A stretch of 13,583 nucleotides of DNA from an uncultured Flavobacteriaceae bacterium. GTDB lineage: Bacteria > Bacteroidota > Bacteroidia > Flavobacteriales > Flavobacteriaceae. Position 1 is the stretch's first letter, and each line of letters opens with the position of its first letter. Shown here one piece after another: positions 1 to 7,741 of the stretch. The stretch covers positions 1 to 13,583 of the forward strand of contig CALIIP010000085.1 of the NCBI GenBank assembly GCA_938018045.1, read 5' to 3'. A program made the translations under genes and the position numbers. Under the pieces are notes generated by a model. It saw only the letters and a list, made by a program, of their open reading frames with translations. It ran no database searches and was not told the origin of the DNA.

Positions 1-1119
1 GGAATGAGTAAAGGTGTTCAATTTTTGATGAAAAAAAATAAAATTGACATTTTGAATGGTTTCGGAAAAATAAAAACTGGTAAAAAAGTTGATGTTACCG
101 ATACTGACGGAAAAGTTACTGAATACTCTGCAGACAATATTATTATAGCAACAGGAGCACGAAGTAGACAGTTACCAAATTTACCACAAGACGGTAAAAA
201 AGTAATTGGATATCGTGAAGCAATGAGTCTTCCAAAACAACCAGAAAGTATGATTGTTGTAGGTTCTGGAGCGATTGGAGTTGAATTTGCTCACTTCTAT
301 AATTCTATGGGAACTGATGTAACGATTGTAGAATATATGCCAAATGTTGTGCCTGTAGAAGATCTTGATATTTCAAAACAGTTTGAAAAATCGATGAAAA
401 AATCAGGAGTAAAAATTATGACAAGTTCATCTGTTGAATCGGTTGATACATCAGGAAAAGGAGTTGTTGCAACTGTAAAAACTAGTAAAGGAGAAATTAC
501 TTTAGAGGCTGATATTTTATTATCAGCAGTTGGAATCAAATCAAATATCGAAAATATTGGCTTAGAAGATGTAGGAATTGTAGTAGACAGAGATAAAATT
601 TTGGTAAATGATTTTTACCAAACAAATATTCCAGGGTATTATGCAATAGGCGATGTTGTTCCAGGTCAAGCATTGGCGCATGTAGCTTCTGCTGAAGGAA
701 TTACATGTGTTGAGAAAATTGCAGGTTTACATACTGAACCAATTGATTATGGTAATGTTCCAGGATGTACATATGCAACGCCAGAAATCGCAAGTGTTGG
801 TATGACTGAAGCAAAAGCAAAAGAGGCTGGATATGAGTTGAAGATTGGGAAATTCCCTTTCTCAGCATCAGGAAAAGCAACTGCTGCAGGAACAACAGAT
901 GGTTTTGTGAAAGTAATTTTTGATGCCAAATATGGTGAATGGCTTGGATGCCACATGATTGGTGCAGGAGTAACTGATATGATTGCAGAAGCTGTTTTAG
1001 GGCGTAAATTAGAAACAACAGGACATGAAGTCCTAAAAACAATTCATCCACACCCAACAATGAGTGAGGCTGTTATGGAAGCTGTTGCAGCTGCATACGA
1101 TGAAGTAATCCATTTATAA
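1..1119 (+). CDS. lpdA: Dihydrolipoyl dehydrogenase (E3), 3' part only
   Basis: This is the flavoenzyme that reoxidises protein-bound dihydrolipoamide with NAD+ in the pyruvate and 2-oxoglutarate dehydrogenase complexes and the glycine cleavage system, in the cytoplasm. The reading frame is open from the first base of the window, so the apparent ATG at position 4 is internal. About 95 N-terminal residues are missing, including the FAD-binding glycine loop and the redox disulfide. Counting from that internal Met, I see the ATGARS strand (49-54), the NAD-binding GSGAIG loop (87-92) closed by Glu110, the second FAD contact AIGD (214-217), and the dimerisation domain with the active-site motif HPHPTMSE (348-355), where His350 and Glu355 form the catalytic pair. 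It is probably co-transcribed with the lipoprotein gene 19 nt downstream. The family assignment is secure. Which complex it serves cannot be told from here, as genomes of this group often carry more than one copy. Confidence 0.96.
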   Translation, partial: GMSKGVQFLMKKNKIDILNGFGKIKTGKKVDVTDTDGKVTEYSADNIIIATGARSRQLPNLPQDGKKVIGYREAMSLPKQPESMIVVGSGAIGVEFAHFYNSMGTDVTIVEYMPNVVPVEDLDISKQFEKSMKKSGVKIMTSSSVESVDTSGKGVVATVKTSKGEITLEADILLSAVGIKSNIENIGLEDVGIVVDRDKILVNDFYQTNIPGYYAIGDVVPGQALAHVASAEGITCVEKIAGLHTEPIDYGNVPGCTYATPEIASVGMTEAKAKEAGYELKIGKFPFSASGKATAAGTTDGFVKVIFDAKYGEWLGCHMIGAGVTDMIAEAVLGRKLETTGHEVLKTIHPHPTMSEAVMEAVAAAYDEVIHL

Positions 1120-1138
1120 AATAAAAAATAAAACAAAC

Positions 1139-1648
1139 ATGAAAAAATTAATTCCAGTATTCGCATTATTTATATTATGTCTATACTCTTGTAAAGAAGA
1201 AGCGAAAAAAGCAAACACGAATAGTAATGAAGTTCCTGTAATTGAAAAACCTATAGATACTCCAGAACTAGAAACTACTGAATCTGCAACTCCTCAACCT
1301 GCAACTAATAATGCAGCAGTAACAAATATTGTTGGTGGTGCTCATTATCTATGTCCTAAAAATTGTGTCGGTGGAGAATCAAGTGCTCAAGGAACATGTC
1401 CTGTTTGTAGTACTGCTCTAGCTCACAATCAAGGGTTTCATAATACAAATCCACTTAGTAATGGTCCATTATCAACACCTAATATAACCAATACAACAGC
1501 ACCAGCGGCAACTCCTGCTTCAGGACCAAATGCTGCAGGTGTATATCATTACACATGTGCGAATGGTTGTGCTGGAGGTGGAGACGCTTTAGGTAAATGT
1601 GCATCTTGTGCTGGTGATTTAGCACATAATGCTGCATTTCATAACTAA
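1139..1648 (+). CDS. Lipoprotein with two tandem Cys/His (heavy-metal-binding-like) domains
   Basis: This 169-residue exported lipoprotein has a Lys-Lys N terminus, a hydrophobic stretch and the lipobox LYSC with lipidated Cys18. The residues just after it (KEEAKK) are charged and resemble the surface-export signals of Bacteroidota lipoproteins, which is an inference. A low-complexity Thr/Pro/Asn/Ala-rich linker (about 25-65) leads to two copies of one domain, at 69-102 and 137-169, separated by a second Pro/Ala/Thr linker. Each copy has the pattern HYxC, CxxxC, GG, GxC, CxxC, then LAHNxxFHN. This gives four Cys and three His per copy (Cys72/76/87/90 and Cys140/144/154/157). The layout resembles the short heavy-metal-binding domain typified by YTCPMHP...GxCPxCGMxL, with extra His residues. 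Binding of a transition metal, or disulfide formation in the periplasm, is plausible but not shown. The gene lies 19 nt after lpdA, which suggests one transcript, and ends before a strong hairpin. The exact function is unknown. Confidence 0.85.
   Translation: MKKLIPVFALFILCLYSCKEEAKKANTNSNEVPVIEKPIDTPELETTESATPQPATNNAAVTNIVGGAHYLCPKNCVGGESSAQGTCPVCSTALAHNQGFHNTNPLSNGPLSTPNITNTTAPAATPASGPNAAGVYHYTCANGCAGGGDALGKCASCAGDLAHNAAFHN
1343..1645 (+). repeat. Tandem protein-domain duplication inside the lipoprotein gene
   Basis: Two diverged copies of a roughly 33-residue Cys/His domain are encoded at 1343-1444 and 1547-1645. Both begin His-Tyr-x-Cys and end in LAHNxxFHN, and the second copy ends exactly at the stop codon. 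All eight Cys and all six His of the shared pattern are kept, while the other positions differ. The duplication is therefore old and under selection for the ligand residues. Confidence 0.8.
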
Positions 1649-1683
1649 AATAGATAGTTGTATTTTTTGACTATTTGACAATT

Positions 1684-1731
1684 AGATAGAAAGACCTCGT
1701 AAATTGCAAAATTTACGAGGTCTTTCTATTT
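1684..1731. terminator. Bidirectional intrinsic terminator between convergent genes
   Basis: The arms 1686-1705 and 1710-1729 are perfectly complementary over 20 bp and close on a GCAA tetraloop. A G-T wobble and one more A-T pair extend the base outward. Both outer flanks are A/T-rich, so the RNA can form the same hairpin in either direction, with a weak U-rich tail on each side. It lies 37 nt after the lipoprotein stop and 108 nt after the convergent bshC stop, so it most likely ends both transcripts. Confidence 0.85.
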
Positions 1732-1795
1732 GGATGCCATTCATAAGAAAGCAAACAAAATTTAGGTTCAATAGTTAATTTAAGAAGCAAAGTGT

Positions 1796-1816
1796 ATTCC
1801 GCATCAAGTACGGAAT
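1796..1816. repeat. Short imperfect palindrome of a dispersed-repeat type
   Basis: The segment ATTCCGCATCAAGTACGGAAT has 6-bp complementary ends (ATTCCG/CGGAAT) around a partly paired centre and is followed by GACA. The combination GGAATGACA with a CATCAAGT core resembles interspersed extragenic palindromes seen in many copies in some bacterial genomes, including Bacteroidota. Only one copy is present here, so its repeat status rests on recollection and needs a genome count. It lies in the 189-nt gap between the convergent lipoprotein and bshC genes. Confidence 0.45.
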
Positions 1817-1837
1817 GACAATTTTGATGAAAAATTC

Positions 1838-3433
1838 CTACAATTCAATAACTGTAAATTCTCCTTGAAGTGGTTTTAAGGCTTCTTTTAATTTCGGAAT
1901 TAATTGGTCTCCGTATTCTAAGAAAAATTCAGAGAAGTTAGTATTACGCTCTTGTAAACTCTTCTTTGGGAACAACTCATCTTGAAGTAATTCTATTCTG
2001 CTAACCAAGTCATTATGAACTCTTTTTTCGGCTTTCAAAAGTCGTTTCTCTAAATTATCAAGACCTTTTAATTGCTTTTTTTTCTGAGCCTGAACTGCGC
2101 CGTCAAAAGATTTATCTGTTTGATTAGCAATGCTTTCTAACTTTTTAAAATGTGAGTCAATCTGATTTCGTTGTTCTGAAAAATCAATCATAACATCAGA
2201 TCGTTCTGTTATTTTTTTGTTGACAAGATCATGCTGTTTTAAAAATAATTCTTCAACAGTAATCTTTAGTTTTTCTATTTTTTTTGATTGCTTTTCTGAA
2301 ATTAACAATGCTGAATTACGTAACAATAAAATTGGAAATGGTACTTCAACCTTGTCAAAATAGTCTTTCAATTGAATCCAATACGCCAACTCTCCTCCTC
2401 CTCCAATATAACAAAGATTTGGTAAAATTACTTCTTGATATAGAGGTCGCATAATTACATTCGGACTGAATCGTTCTGGATGCAATTTTAATTCATAAAG
2501 CAATTCTTCTTTAGAAAAATCAATTGAAGTATTATTAATTTTAAATATATTATCTTCAAAAATAATACGTTCACGCAAGTCATCAGTTAAATAAAATAAA
2601 TTTATTTCTCTAGGGTTTACTTGAATTTTATAGTTTTTTTCTAATGATTCTATAGTTTTGGAAACTTCAGTAAAAGAAATATTTTCAAACAATTCTTTCT
2701 CAACATATGGCAAAAACTGACGTTTTAAATCTGCATCATCTCCATCTAAAATTACCAAGCCATATGCTGCGAATAATTCGTTTGCAAGGTATCTTGTTGC
2801 TTCTGCAAGGTTATCGTTTTCTATATACGCTTTTCTAAATAATAATCGTAATTTTTTAGAATTCTCAGAATTATCTAAAAGATTAGAAAATTCATTAAAC
2901 ACTTCTTCTAAACCATATGGTTTTAAACGACCAACTCCACCAGAAGAACTTCGATTCCAAGTTATTTTCTTTCCTTTAAAATTGAAATATTGAATTTCTT
3001 CAAAGTCGTGATCTTCAGTTGCCATCCAATATATAGGTACAAAATTATTATCTGGAAATTCTTTCTTTAGTTGCTCGGAAAGATTGATTGTAGATATAAT
3101 TTTATATAGAAAATACAACGGACCAGAAAATAGATTTAACTGATGTCCTGTAGTAATTGTAAAGGTGTTTTCTTGTAAAAGTGATTGAATATTATCACTC
3201 GTTTTCTTAGATGTTTTAGTCTTTGAATATTGACTTTTTAATGAGTTAACAAGTGTATTTCTCGAATCTGCTTGAACCGACAAACTTTTTGATTCTAACT
3301 GCTTTTTAAAACCATCTATATTTGGAAAGTTTCCGTAAAAATCTGCAACAGAATTTTTTTGCGCCAAATAATCACACATGGTTTTTGAAAAATAACCAGT
3401 TTCACAAAATGGAATCGTTGAAGTTTTACTCAC
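1838..3433 (-). CDS. bshC: Bacillithiol biosynthesis cysteine-adding enzyme BshC
   Basis: BshC is the cytoplasmic enzyme assigned to the last step of bacillithiol synthesis, joining cysteine to glucosaminyl-malate. The 531-residue product has normal family length. It shows the N-terminal ETGYFS and YLAQK region, the hallmark TTGHQLNLFSGPLYFLYK near residues 94-111, and the nucleotide-fold segment PIYWMATEDHDFEE around 133-146. A charged, coiled-coil-like C-terminal region rich in Lys and Glu runs from about 375 to 490. The start codon is GTG (3431-3433). An in-frame TAA lies three codons upstream, and the next ATG would remove the conserved GYFS motif, so GTG is nearly forced. The gene is 77 nt downstream of rimO on the same strand and may be read from the rimO promoter. 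A weak -7-like box (TATTTTTA, 3451-3458) could serve it alone. Its transcript should end at the hairpin centred near 1708. Confidence 0.95.
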   Translation of the reverse strand: MSKTSTIPFCETGYFSKTMCDYLAQKNSVADFYGNFPNIDGFKKQLESKSLSVQADSRNTLVNSLKSQYSKTKTSKKTSDNIQSLLQENTFTITTGHQLNLFSGPLYFLYKIISTINLSEQLKKEFPDNNFVPIYWMATEDHDFEEIQYFNFKGKKITWNRSSSGGVGRLKPYGLEEVFNEFSNLLDNSENSKKLRLLFRKAYIENDNLAEATRYLANELFAAYGLVILDGDDADLKRQFLPYVEKELFENISFTEVSKTIESLEKNYKIQVNPREINLFYLTDDLRERIIFEDNIFKINNTSIDFSKEELLYELKLHPERFSPNVIMRPLYQEVILPNLCYIGGGGELAYWIQLKDYFDKVEVPFPILLLRNSALLISEKQSKKIEKLKITVEELFLKQHDLVNKKITERSDVMIDFSEQRNQIDSHFKKLESIANQTDKSFDGAVQAQKKKQLKGLDNLEKRLLKAEKRVHNDLVSRIELLQDELFPKKSLQERNTNFSEFFLEYGDQLIPKLKEALKPLQGEFTVIEL

Positions 3434-3510
3434 TAATATTTAATTTTTTATAAAAATACTAAAATTAATATCGTTGTTGGAAGTTCCTTCCTTTTCTAAC
3501 ATACTTTTAA

Positions 3511-4812
3511 CTAAACTACCTCTGCATACAAATCATAATCTGCAGCTTCAATAATTTTTACAGTTGCAAACTCACCGGTTTTTAAGTAGGTTTTTGTTGC
3601 ATCAATTAAGACTTCATTATCTACATCTGGAGAATCAAATTCTGTACGGCCAACAAAGTTTTTACCTTCTTTACGATCGATGACAACTTTAAAAGTCTTT
3701 CCAATTTTTTCTTGATTTAATTCCCAAGAAATTTGAGACTGAATCTCCATTATCTTATTAACTCGCTGCTGTTTAACATCTTGAGGTACGTCATCTTCTA
3801 ATACGTAAGCAGTAGTGTTTTCTTCATGTGAATACGCGAAACATCCCAAACGCTCAAAACGCATTTCTGTAACCCAATTTTTCAACGTTTCAAAATCTTC
3901 TTCTGTTTCTCCAGGATAACCTGCAATTAAGGTCGTTCTAATTGCCATTTCTGGAACTGCTTCTCTAAATTCCTTCAACAATTTAGTGGTCTTCGCTTGT
4001 GTTGTTCCACGTTTCATACTCTTCAAAATACTATCAGAAATATGCTGCAACGGAATATCAATATAATTACAAATCTTTGGCTCATTTTTCATTACTTCTA
4101 AAACATCCATCGGAAAACCTGTAGGAAATGCATAATGCAAACGAATCCATTCTACACCATCAACTTTCACCAATTCTCTTAATAATTCAGCAAGATTTCT
4201 CTTTTTGTAGATATCTAAACCATAATATGTTAAATCTTGAGCAATCAAAATCAACTCCTTAACACCTTTTGCAGCCAATTTCTTCGCTTCAATAATAATG
4301 TCTTCGATAGGAGTTGAACGGTGTTTCCCTCTCATCAACGGAATCGCGCAAAAACTACAAGGTCTATCACAACCTTCGGCAATCTTAAGATATGCGTAAT
4401 TTTTTGGAGTCGTTGTTAAACGCTCTCCAATTAATTCAAGCTTATAATCTGCACCTAAAACCTTCAGTAAGTTTGGCAACTCTGTAGTTCCAAAATACTG
4501 ATCTACATTCGGAATTTCTTTCTGCAAATCTGGCTTGTAACGCTCACTCAAACAACCTGTTACAAACACTTTGTCAACATCTCCATCCTCTTTTTGCTGT
4601 ACAAAATCTAAAATAGTATTGACACTTTCTTCTTTAGCATTATCTATAAATCCGCAGGTATTTATAACTACAATATTTCCTTCCTTTTCATGAACAACAT
4701 CTTTACCATTGGCTTTTAATTGTCCCATTAAAATTTCAGAATCATAAACGTTCTTAGAACATCCAAGAGTTACAACATTGATTTTATTCTTCTTTACAGT
4801 TTTTGTGCGCAT
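3511..4812 (-). CDS. rimO: Ribosomal protein S12 methylthiotransferase RimO
   Basis: RimO is a radical-SAM enzyme that adds a methylthio group to a conserved aspartate of ribosomal protein S12. Its 433 residues carry the three domains of the family. The N-terminal methylthiotransferase domain has auxiliary-cluster ligands Cys18, Cys53 and Cys87. The radical-SAM core has the motif CDRPCSFC (Cys148, Cys152, Cys155). A C-terminal TRAM RNA/protein-binding domain covers roughly the last 65 residues. The start MRTKTVKKNK followed by INVVTLGCSKN fits flavobacterial homologues, and all six iron-sulfur cysteines are present, so the enzyme should be active. It follows the amidase gene by 65 nt, and that gap contains a very good -7 promoter box, so it probably starts its own transcript. 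bshC follows on the same strand. I call RimO rather than MiaB because of the LGCSKN start and the length. Confidence 0.97.
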   Translation of the reverse strand: MRTKTVKKNKINVVTLGCSKNVYDSEILMGQLKANGKDVVHEKEGNIVVINTCGFIDNAKEESVNTILDFVQQKEDGDVDKVFVTGCLSERYKPDLQKEIPNVDQYFGTTELPNLLKVLGADYKLELIGERLTTTPKNYAYLKIAEGCDRPCSFCAIPLMRGKHRSTPIEDIIIEAKKLAAKGVKELILIAQDLTYYGLDIYKKRNLAELLRELVKVDGVEWIRLHYAFPTGFPMDVLEVMKNEPKICNYIDIPLQHISDSILKSMKRGTTQAKTTKLLKEFREAVPEMAIRTTLIAGYPGETEEDFETLKNWVTEMRFERLGCFAYSHEENTTAYVLEDDVPQDVKQQRVNKIMEIQSQISWELNQEKIGKTFKVVIDRKEGKNFVGRTEFDSPDVDNEVLIDATKTYLKTGEFATVKIIEAADYDLYAEVV

Positions 4813-4832
4813 TGTATATATAATTGAAGTTG

Positions 4833-4840
4833 CAAAGATA
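4833..4840 (-). promoter_or_regulatory. Promoter -7 box for rimO (Bacteroidota sigma-A type)
   Basis: On the minus strand the box reads TATCTTTG and is followed by CAAC, an exact match to the Bacteroidota -7 consensus TAnnTTTG. It ends 20 nt before the rimO ATG, giving a leader of about 15 nt. A matching TTG at the -33 position is not clear, so the assignment rests on the -7 box and its placement. Confidence 0.65.
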
Positions 4841-4877
4841 CAACCATAATTAAACCTAATTGATAAATAATCTAATA

Positions 4878-6542
4878 TTAATATCCAACTGGAACTTTTC
4901 TTTCTTTTGATGCAAATTCATAATTAGCAGCCATTTCTATCAATAAATTATCTTGCATTGGTTTTGCAATAAACGTTAAACCTTTTGGTTGTCCATTACC
5001 TTGATAACCCATAGGAATAGTTAAAGCAGGATATTTTGCAACTGCTGCCTCCGCTGCATGATAGTTATTTATTGACAATATAGCATCCAAACTATGATTG
5101 TAAAAATCATTAGCAAAGAATTGATTGCCTTTAATGGACAATGATGATTTAACTCTCTCAAAATCTTCTGTAGTTGTTGTGTCGTTTACAATACCATAAA
5201 AAAGTGCTTGTCCGTATGGCATTGCCTTTATAGAATCTGATTTATTATAATCAATTACATCTTGAACAGAAGTAATTCTAAGTTTTTTTGAAGCATTATT
5301 TTTTAAATATTTAGGTAAATCATTTCTCATATCAATATTCAATAAGGTCAAAAATCCTTTTAATTCTGATTCTTTACTTTCTAATTCGAATATTTTAGCA
5401 CCTTTTTTCTTGAGTATCTCAACAGCATTTGCATATAAAGTATCTTTTAGCAACTCTTTATAAACTCCTAAACTCTTATCTTTAAAAGACATTTCTTCGT
5501 TCACAAAATAATTTGTAAACCAATACTGATTAAACTCCGATTTTATACTTGCTGCATCATTTGTATCATTTCCATACATCGCAGACATCATAATTCCTGT
5601 ATCAGCAACATTTTTGGTTATGGGTCCTGGAGTATCTAACGTACTTGAAATAGGCACGATTCCAGTTCTACTCAGCATCCCAATTGTAGGTTTTAAACCA
5701 ACAACAGAATTTGCTGATGCTGGAGATAATATCGAGCCAGCAGTTTCTGAACCAACTGTTGCAACAGCAAAATTCATGGAACTTGCAACTCCACTTCCAG
5801 AACTTGAACCGCCTGTATCAAAAACTTCTCTTCCGTATGCGTTTAAAGTTTGTCCGCCAATGGCACTATAACCACTCGGACACTCGCCACAAAAGAAATA
5901 TGCCCATTCACTAAGGTTTGTTTTACCTAGAATTAGCGCTCCGTTTTCTTTTAATTTTTGTACGATAAAAGCATCTGACGTCACATTATCTTTCAGTGCA
6001 ATTGCTCCAGCCGTTGTTGGCATTCCTGATGCGTTGATGTTGTCTTTTAACAGAATTGGCATTCCGTAAATAGGATGCATTGCTCCTAGACTCTTTCGTT
6101 TTTTATCTTTTTCTATTGCTTGAGTTACTACATTTGGATTTAATGTAATGATAGAATTTAAAGAGAGTTCATTATTCCGATCATATTTCTTGATTCTATA
6201 TAAATAAAATAAAGTCAGTTTTTCATAGGATAAAACGCCTTTAGAAATATTTTTCTGTAACGAAACAATATTTTGCTCTAAAATGTATGGCTTCAATGCT
6301 TCATAATCTTTTTCAGAAAAAGTAAGCCAATATTTCTCAAAAGGACGCATAACTTCATCAGCATTTAAATAGTTTGAATCTAACACTCTAAATTTTACAT
6401 CTTTTGTGTTGATTGCGCTCAATTCATCTTCTACTTCTTGAACCTCAACTTCTGGCTCTATAATAACTGGCTCAACAGATTTTGATTGATTTTTACAAGA
6501 AAATAATAGTATGGCAACAAGTATGAGAAGTTTGGTTTTCAT
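4878..6542 (-). CDS. Amidase-signature-family lipoprotein (secreted amidase)
   Basis: This 554-residue enzyme belongs to the amidase signature family, which hydrolyses carboxamides with a Ser-cisSer-Lys triad. By spacing against fatty acid amide hydrolase, the triad is Lys166 (in PILLKDNI), Ser246 (in DTGGSSSGSG) and nucleophile Ser270 (in GSETAGSI). The N terminus is a lipoprotein signal (MKTKLLILVAILLFSC, Cys16), so the protein is anchored in the envelope and is not the cytoplasmic GatA of tRNA amidation. The nucleophile motif TAGSILSPAS differs from the TGGSIRxPA of GatA and is closer to the peptide-amidase/secreted-amidase branch. A charged linker (22-50) and about 75 further residues precede the catalytic core. 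Its substrate cannot be named from the sequence; a C-terminal amide of a peptide, or a small amide, is likely. It is divergent from the YHYH lipoprotein gene across 163 nt, and that gap has no clear promoter for it beyond a partial TATTTTAG box. Confidence 0.92.
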   Translation of the reverse strand: MKTKLLILVAILLFSCKNQSKSVEPVIIEPEVEVQEVEDELSAINTKDVKFRVLDSNYLNADEVMRPFEKYWLTFSEKDYEALKPYILEQNIVSLQKNISKGVLSYEKLTLFYLYRIKKYDRNNELSLNSIITLNPNVVTQAIEKDKKRKSLGAMHPIYGMPILLKDNINASGMPTTAGAIALKDNVTSDAFIVQKLKENGALILGKTNLSEWAYFFCGECPSGYSAIGGQTLNAYGREVFDTGGSSSGSGVASSMNFAVATVGSETAGSILSPASANSVVGLKPTIGMLSRTGIVPISSTLDTPGPITKNVADTGIMMSAMYGNDTNDAASIKSEFNQYWFTNYFVNEEMSFKDKSLGVYKELLKDTLYANAVEILKKKGAKIFELESKESELKGFLTLLNIDMRNDLPKYLKNNASKKLRITSVQDVIDYNKSDSIKAMPYGQALFYGIVNDTTTTEDFERVKSSLSIKGNQFFANDFYNHSLDAILSINNYHAAEAAVAKYPALTIPMGYQGNGQPKGLTFIAKPMQDNLLIEMAANYEFASKERKVPVGY

Positions 6543-6705
6543 CGATTTTATTTTAGAAGTCTAAAATACGAAAAATAAAAAAGGTGCTGGAATTTGTAGC
6601 GAACTAAAATTATCACATTGAATAAATTCTAAACTACAAAAAAATAATTAAGATTAAGCTTTTTCAATTATTGGGAGTCAAAGAAATGAACTTAAAAAAA
6701 TTATC

Positions 6706-7644
6706 ATGCATAACCAAGCAATGCAAATACCTCGATTTTTCTTTCTATTAATATCATTACTGATTTTTATCAGTTGTCAAAATCAAGATTCAGAAATTGA
6801 AACAGAAACTGAAGAATCGACTGCAAATGAAAATGCAGATTTAACTCATCTACCTTTTGGAGGTCCAAAGGTTTTGATACGAAATCAAGGAGATCCGCAA
6901 CCAGATTTTTTATCGTTATGGCTTTGTGGACTACCTTCAAATGGAGCAGGAAACGCAGATGCAAGTGATTGGACAAACACAGATGGAACTTGGGATTATA
7001 CAAGAAAACCACAAGTTGAAGGAAATGTGAATTGGTTAAGTGAGTTTAATGTTACTTTAGATGGAAATGGAAATCGCATTATAACAGGAAACGCCTTGCC
7101 AGATCATGCAACAGGAGTTTTTCCTATAGATCCAACAAGTGTTGCATATCAATATGACGGAAATCCAAATATTATAAGTTCGCATGAAGTAGAATATATT
7201 TTACCGGCTATGCCAGAAGTTGCCACAGAAGCAAGTTGTGTTTCTTTTGGTCCTTCTGGAATTTCTCTAACTGGAAGTGCTATTTATCACGGAGCATCTA
7301 CACTTGGAAATGATGCTGCTGCTCATGAAATTTTAGATAGATTTGGCGGTCACACAGATGGTACAGAAACTTATCATTATCATTTTCCGGCACAAGACCT
7401 TCAAGATCATATTAATCCTCATGAGTCTGGTCATTCTGAATTAATGGGTTATATGTTAGACGGTTTTGGTATTTATGGTCCGAATGGTGAAGATGGCGAA
7501 ATTCTTTGGTCTGAAGATTTAGATGAGTGTCACGGACATACACATCCTATACTTTGGGATGGTGAAATGGTAAATTTATATCATTATCATTGGACATATG
7601 ACTTCCCATACAATATTGGATGTTTTAAAGGGACACCTTTGTAA
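6706..7644 (+). CDS. YHYH-domain lipoprotein, function unknown
   Basis: This is a 312-residue envelope lipoprotein. It has a hydrophobic signal (about residues 8-20), the lipobox FISC with Cys24, then an acidic linker (about 28-45) that could act as a surface-export signal. The mature part carries the YHYH domain: a first Tyr-His-Tyr-His at 223-226, a GYMLDGFGIYGP segment (248-259), the His-rich DECHGHTH (273-280) and a second Tyr-His-Tyr-His at 292-295. Many other His residues (207, 216, 235, 239, 243) surround these motifs, which makes a metal-binding role plausible but unproven. Four further Cys (74, 178, 275, 306) could form disulfides outside the cytoplasm. The start is ambiguous: ATG at 6706 gives the coordinates here, while ATG at 6721 would still leave a complete signal peptide. 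Another ATG at 6686 opens only a 21-codon out-of-frame stretch. The peptidase gene follows after 97 nt on the same strand. I know of no established function for the family. Confidence 0.88.
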   Translation: MHNQAMQIPRFFFLLISLLIFISCQNQDSEIETETEESTANENADLTHLPFGGPKVLIRNQGDPQPDFLSLWLCGLPSNGAGNADASDWTNTDGTWDYTRKPQVEGNVNWLSEFNVTLDGNGNRIITGNALPDHATGVFPIDPTSVAYQYDGNPNIISSHEVEYILPAMPEVATEASCVSFGPSGISLTGSAIYHGASTLGNDAAAHEILDRFGGHTDGTETYHYHFPAQDLQDHINPHESGHSELMGYMLDGFGIYGPNGEDGEILWSEDLDECHGHTHPILWDGEMVNLYHYHWTYDFPYNIGCFKGTPL

Positions 7645-7741
7645 TTTACTAGAAATGGTTTGGAGTTTTTGAAAACGAAAAGTAAAATAGATGGTGGTTT
7701 TAATTTAAAATTGCTAAGTTTACTTATCAATTATATACAAT

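Noticed and set aside
701..1060. Long antisense reading frame within the dehydrogenase gene, and similar ones inside the amidase, peptidase and cinA genes
   Set aside because: They lie opposite conserved coding sequence, have low-complexity translations rich in Leu, His or Ser, and show no family motif; they are by-products of AT-rich codon use.
3479..3491. Small palindrome GGAAGTTCCTTCC between rimO and bshC
   Set aside because: The stem is 5 bp with a 3-nt loop and no T-run follows it; too weak to call a terminator.
3485..3493. AAGGAAGGA on the minus strand, resembling a Shine-Dalgarno sequence
   Set aside because: It lies about 52 nt before the bshC start, too far to act in initiation, and genes of this phylum rarely use such sites.
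6543..6705. Divergent intergenic region, checked for an operator, small RNA or attachment site
   Set aside because: Apart from a partial TATTTTAG box toward the amidase, there is no full promoter match, inverted repeat or tRNA-like sequence.
6686..6751. A 21-codon reading frame (starting MNLKKLS) overlapping the YHYH gene start
   Set aside because: It could be an upstream regulatory frame or a remnant signal peptide in another frame, but the YHYH gene has a complete signal peptide of its own and nothing else supports translation.
7645..7741. Gap between the YHYH and peptidase genes, checked for a terminator or riboswitch
   Set aside because: Only a 5-bp GTTTT/AAAAC hairpin with a 2-nt loop and a partial promoter box were found; nothing convincing.
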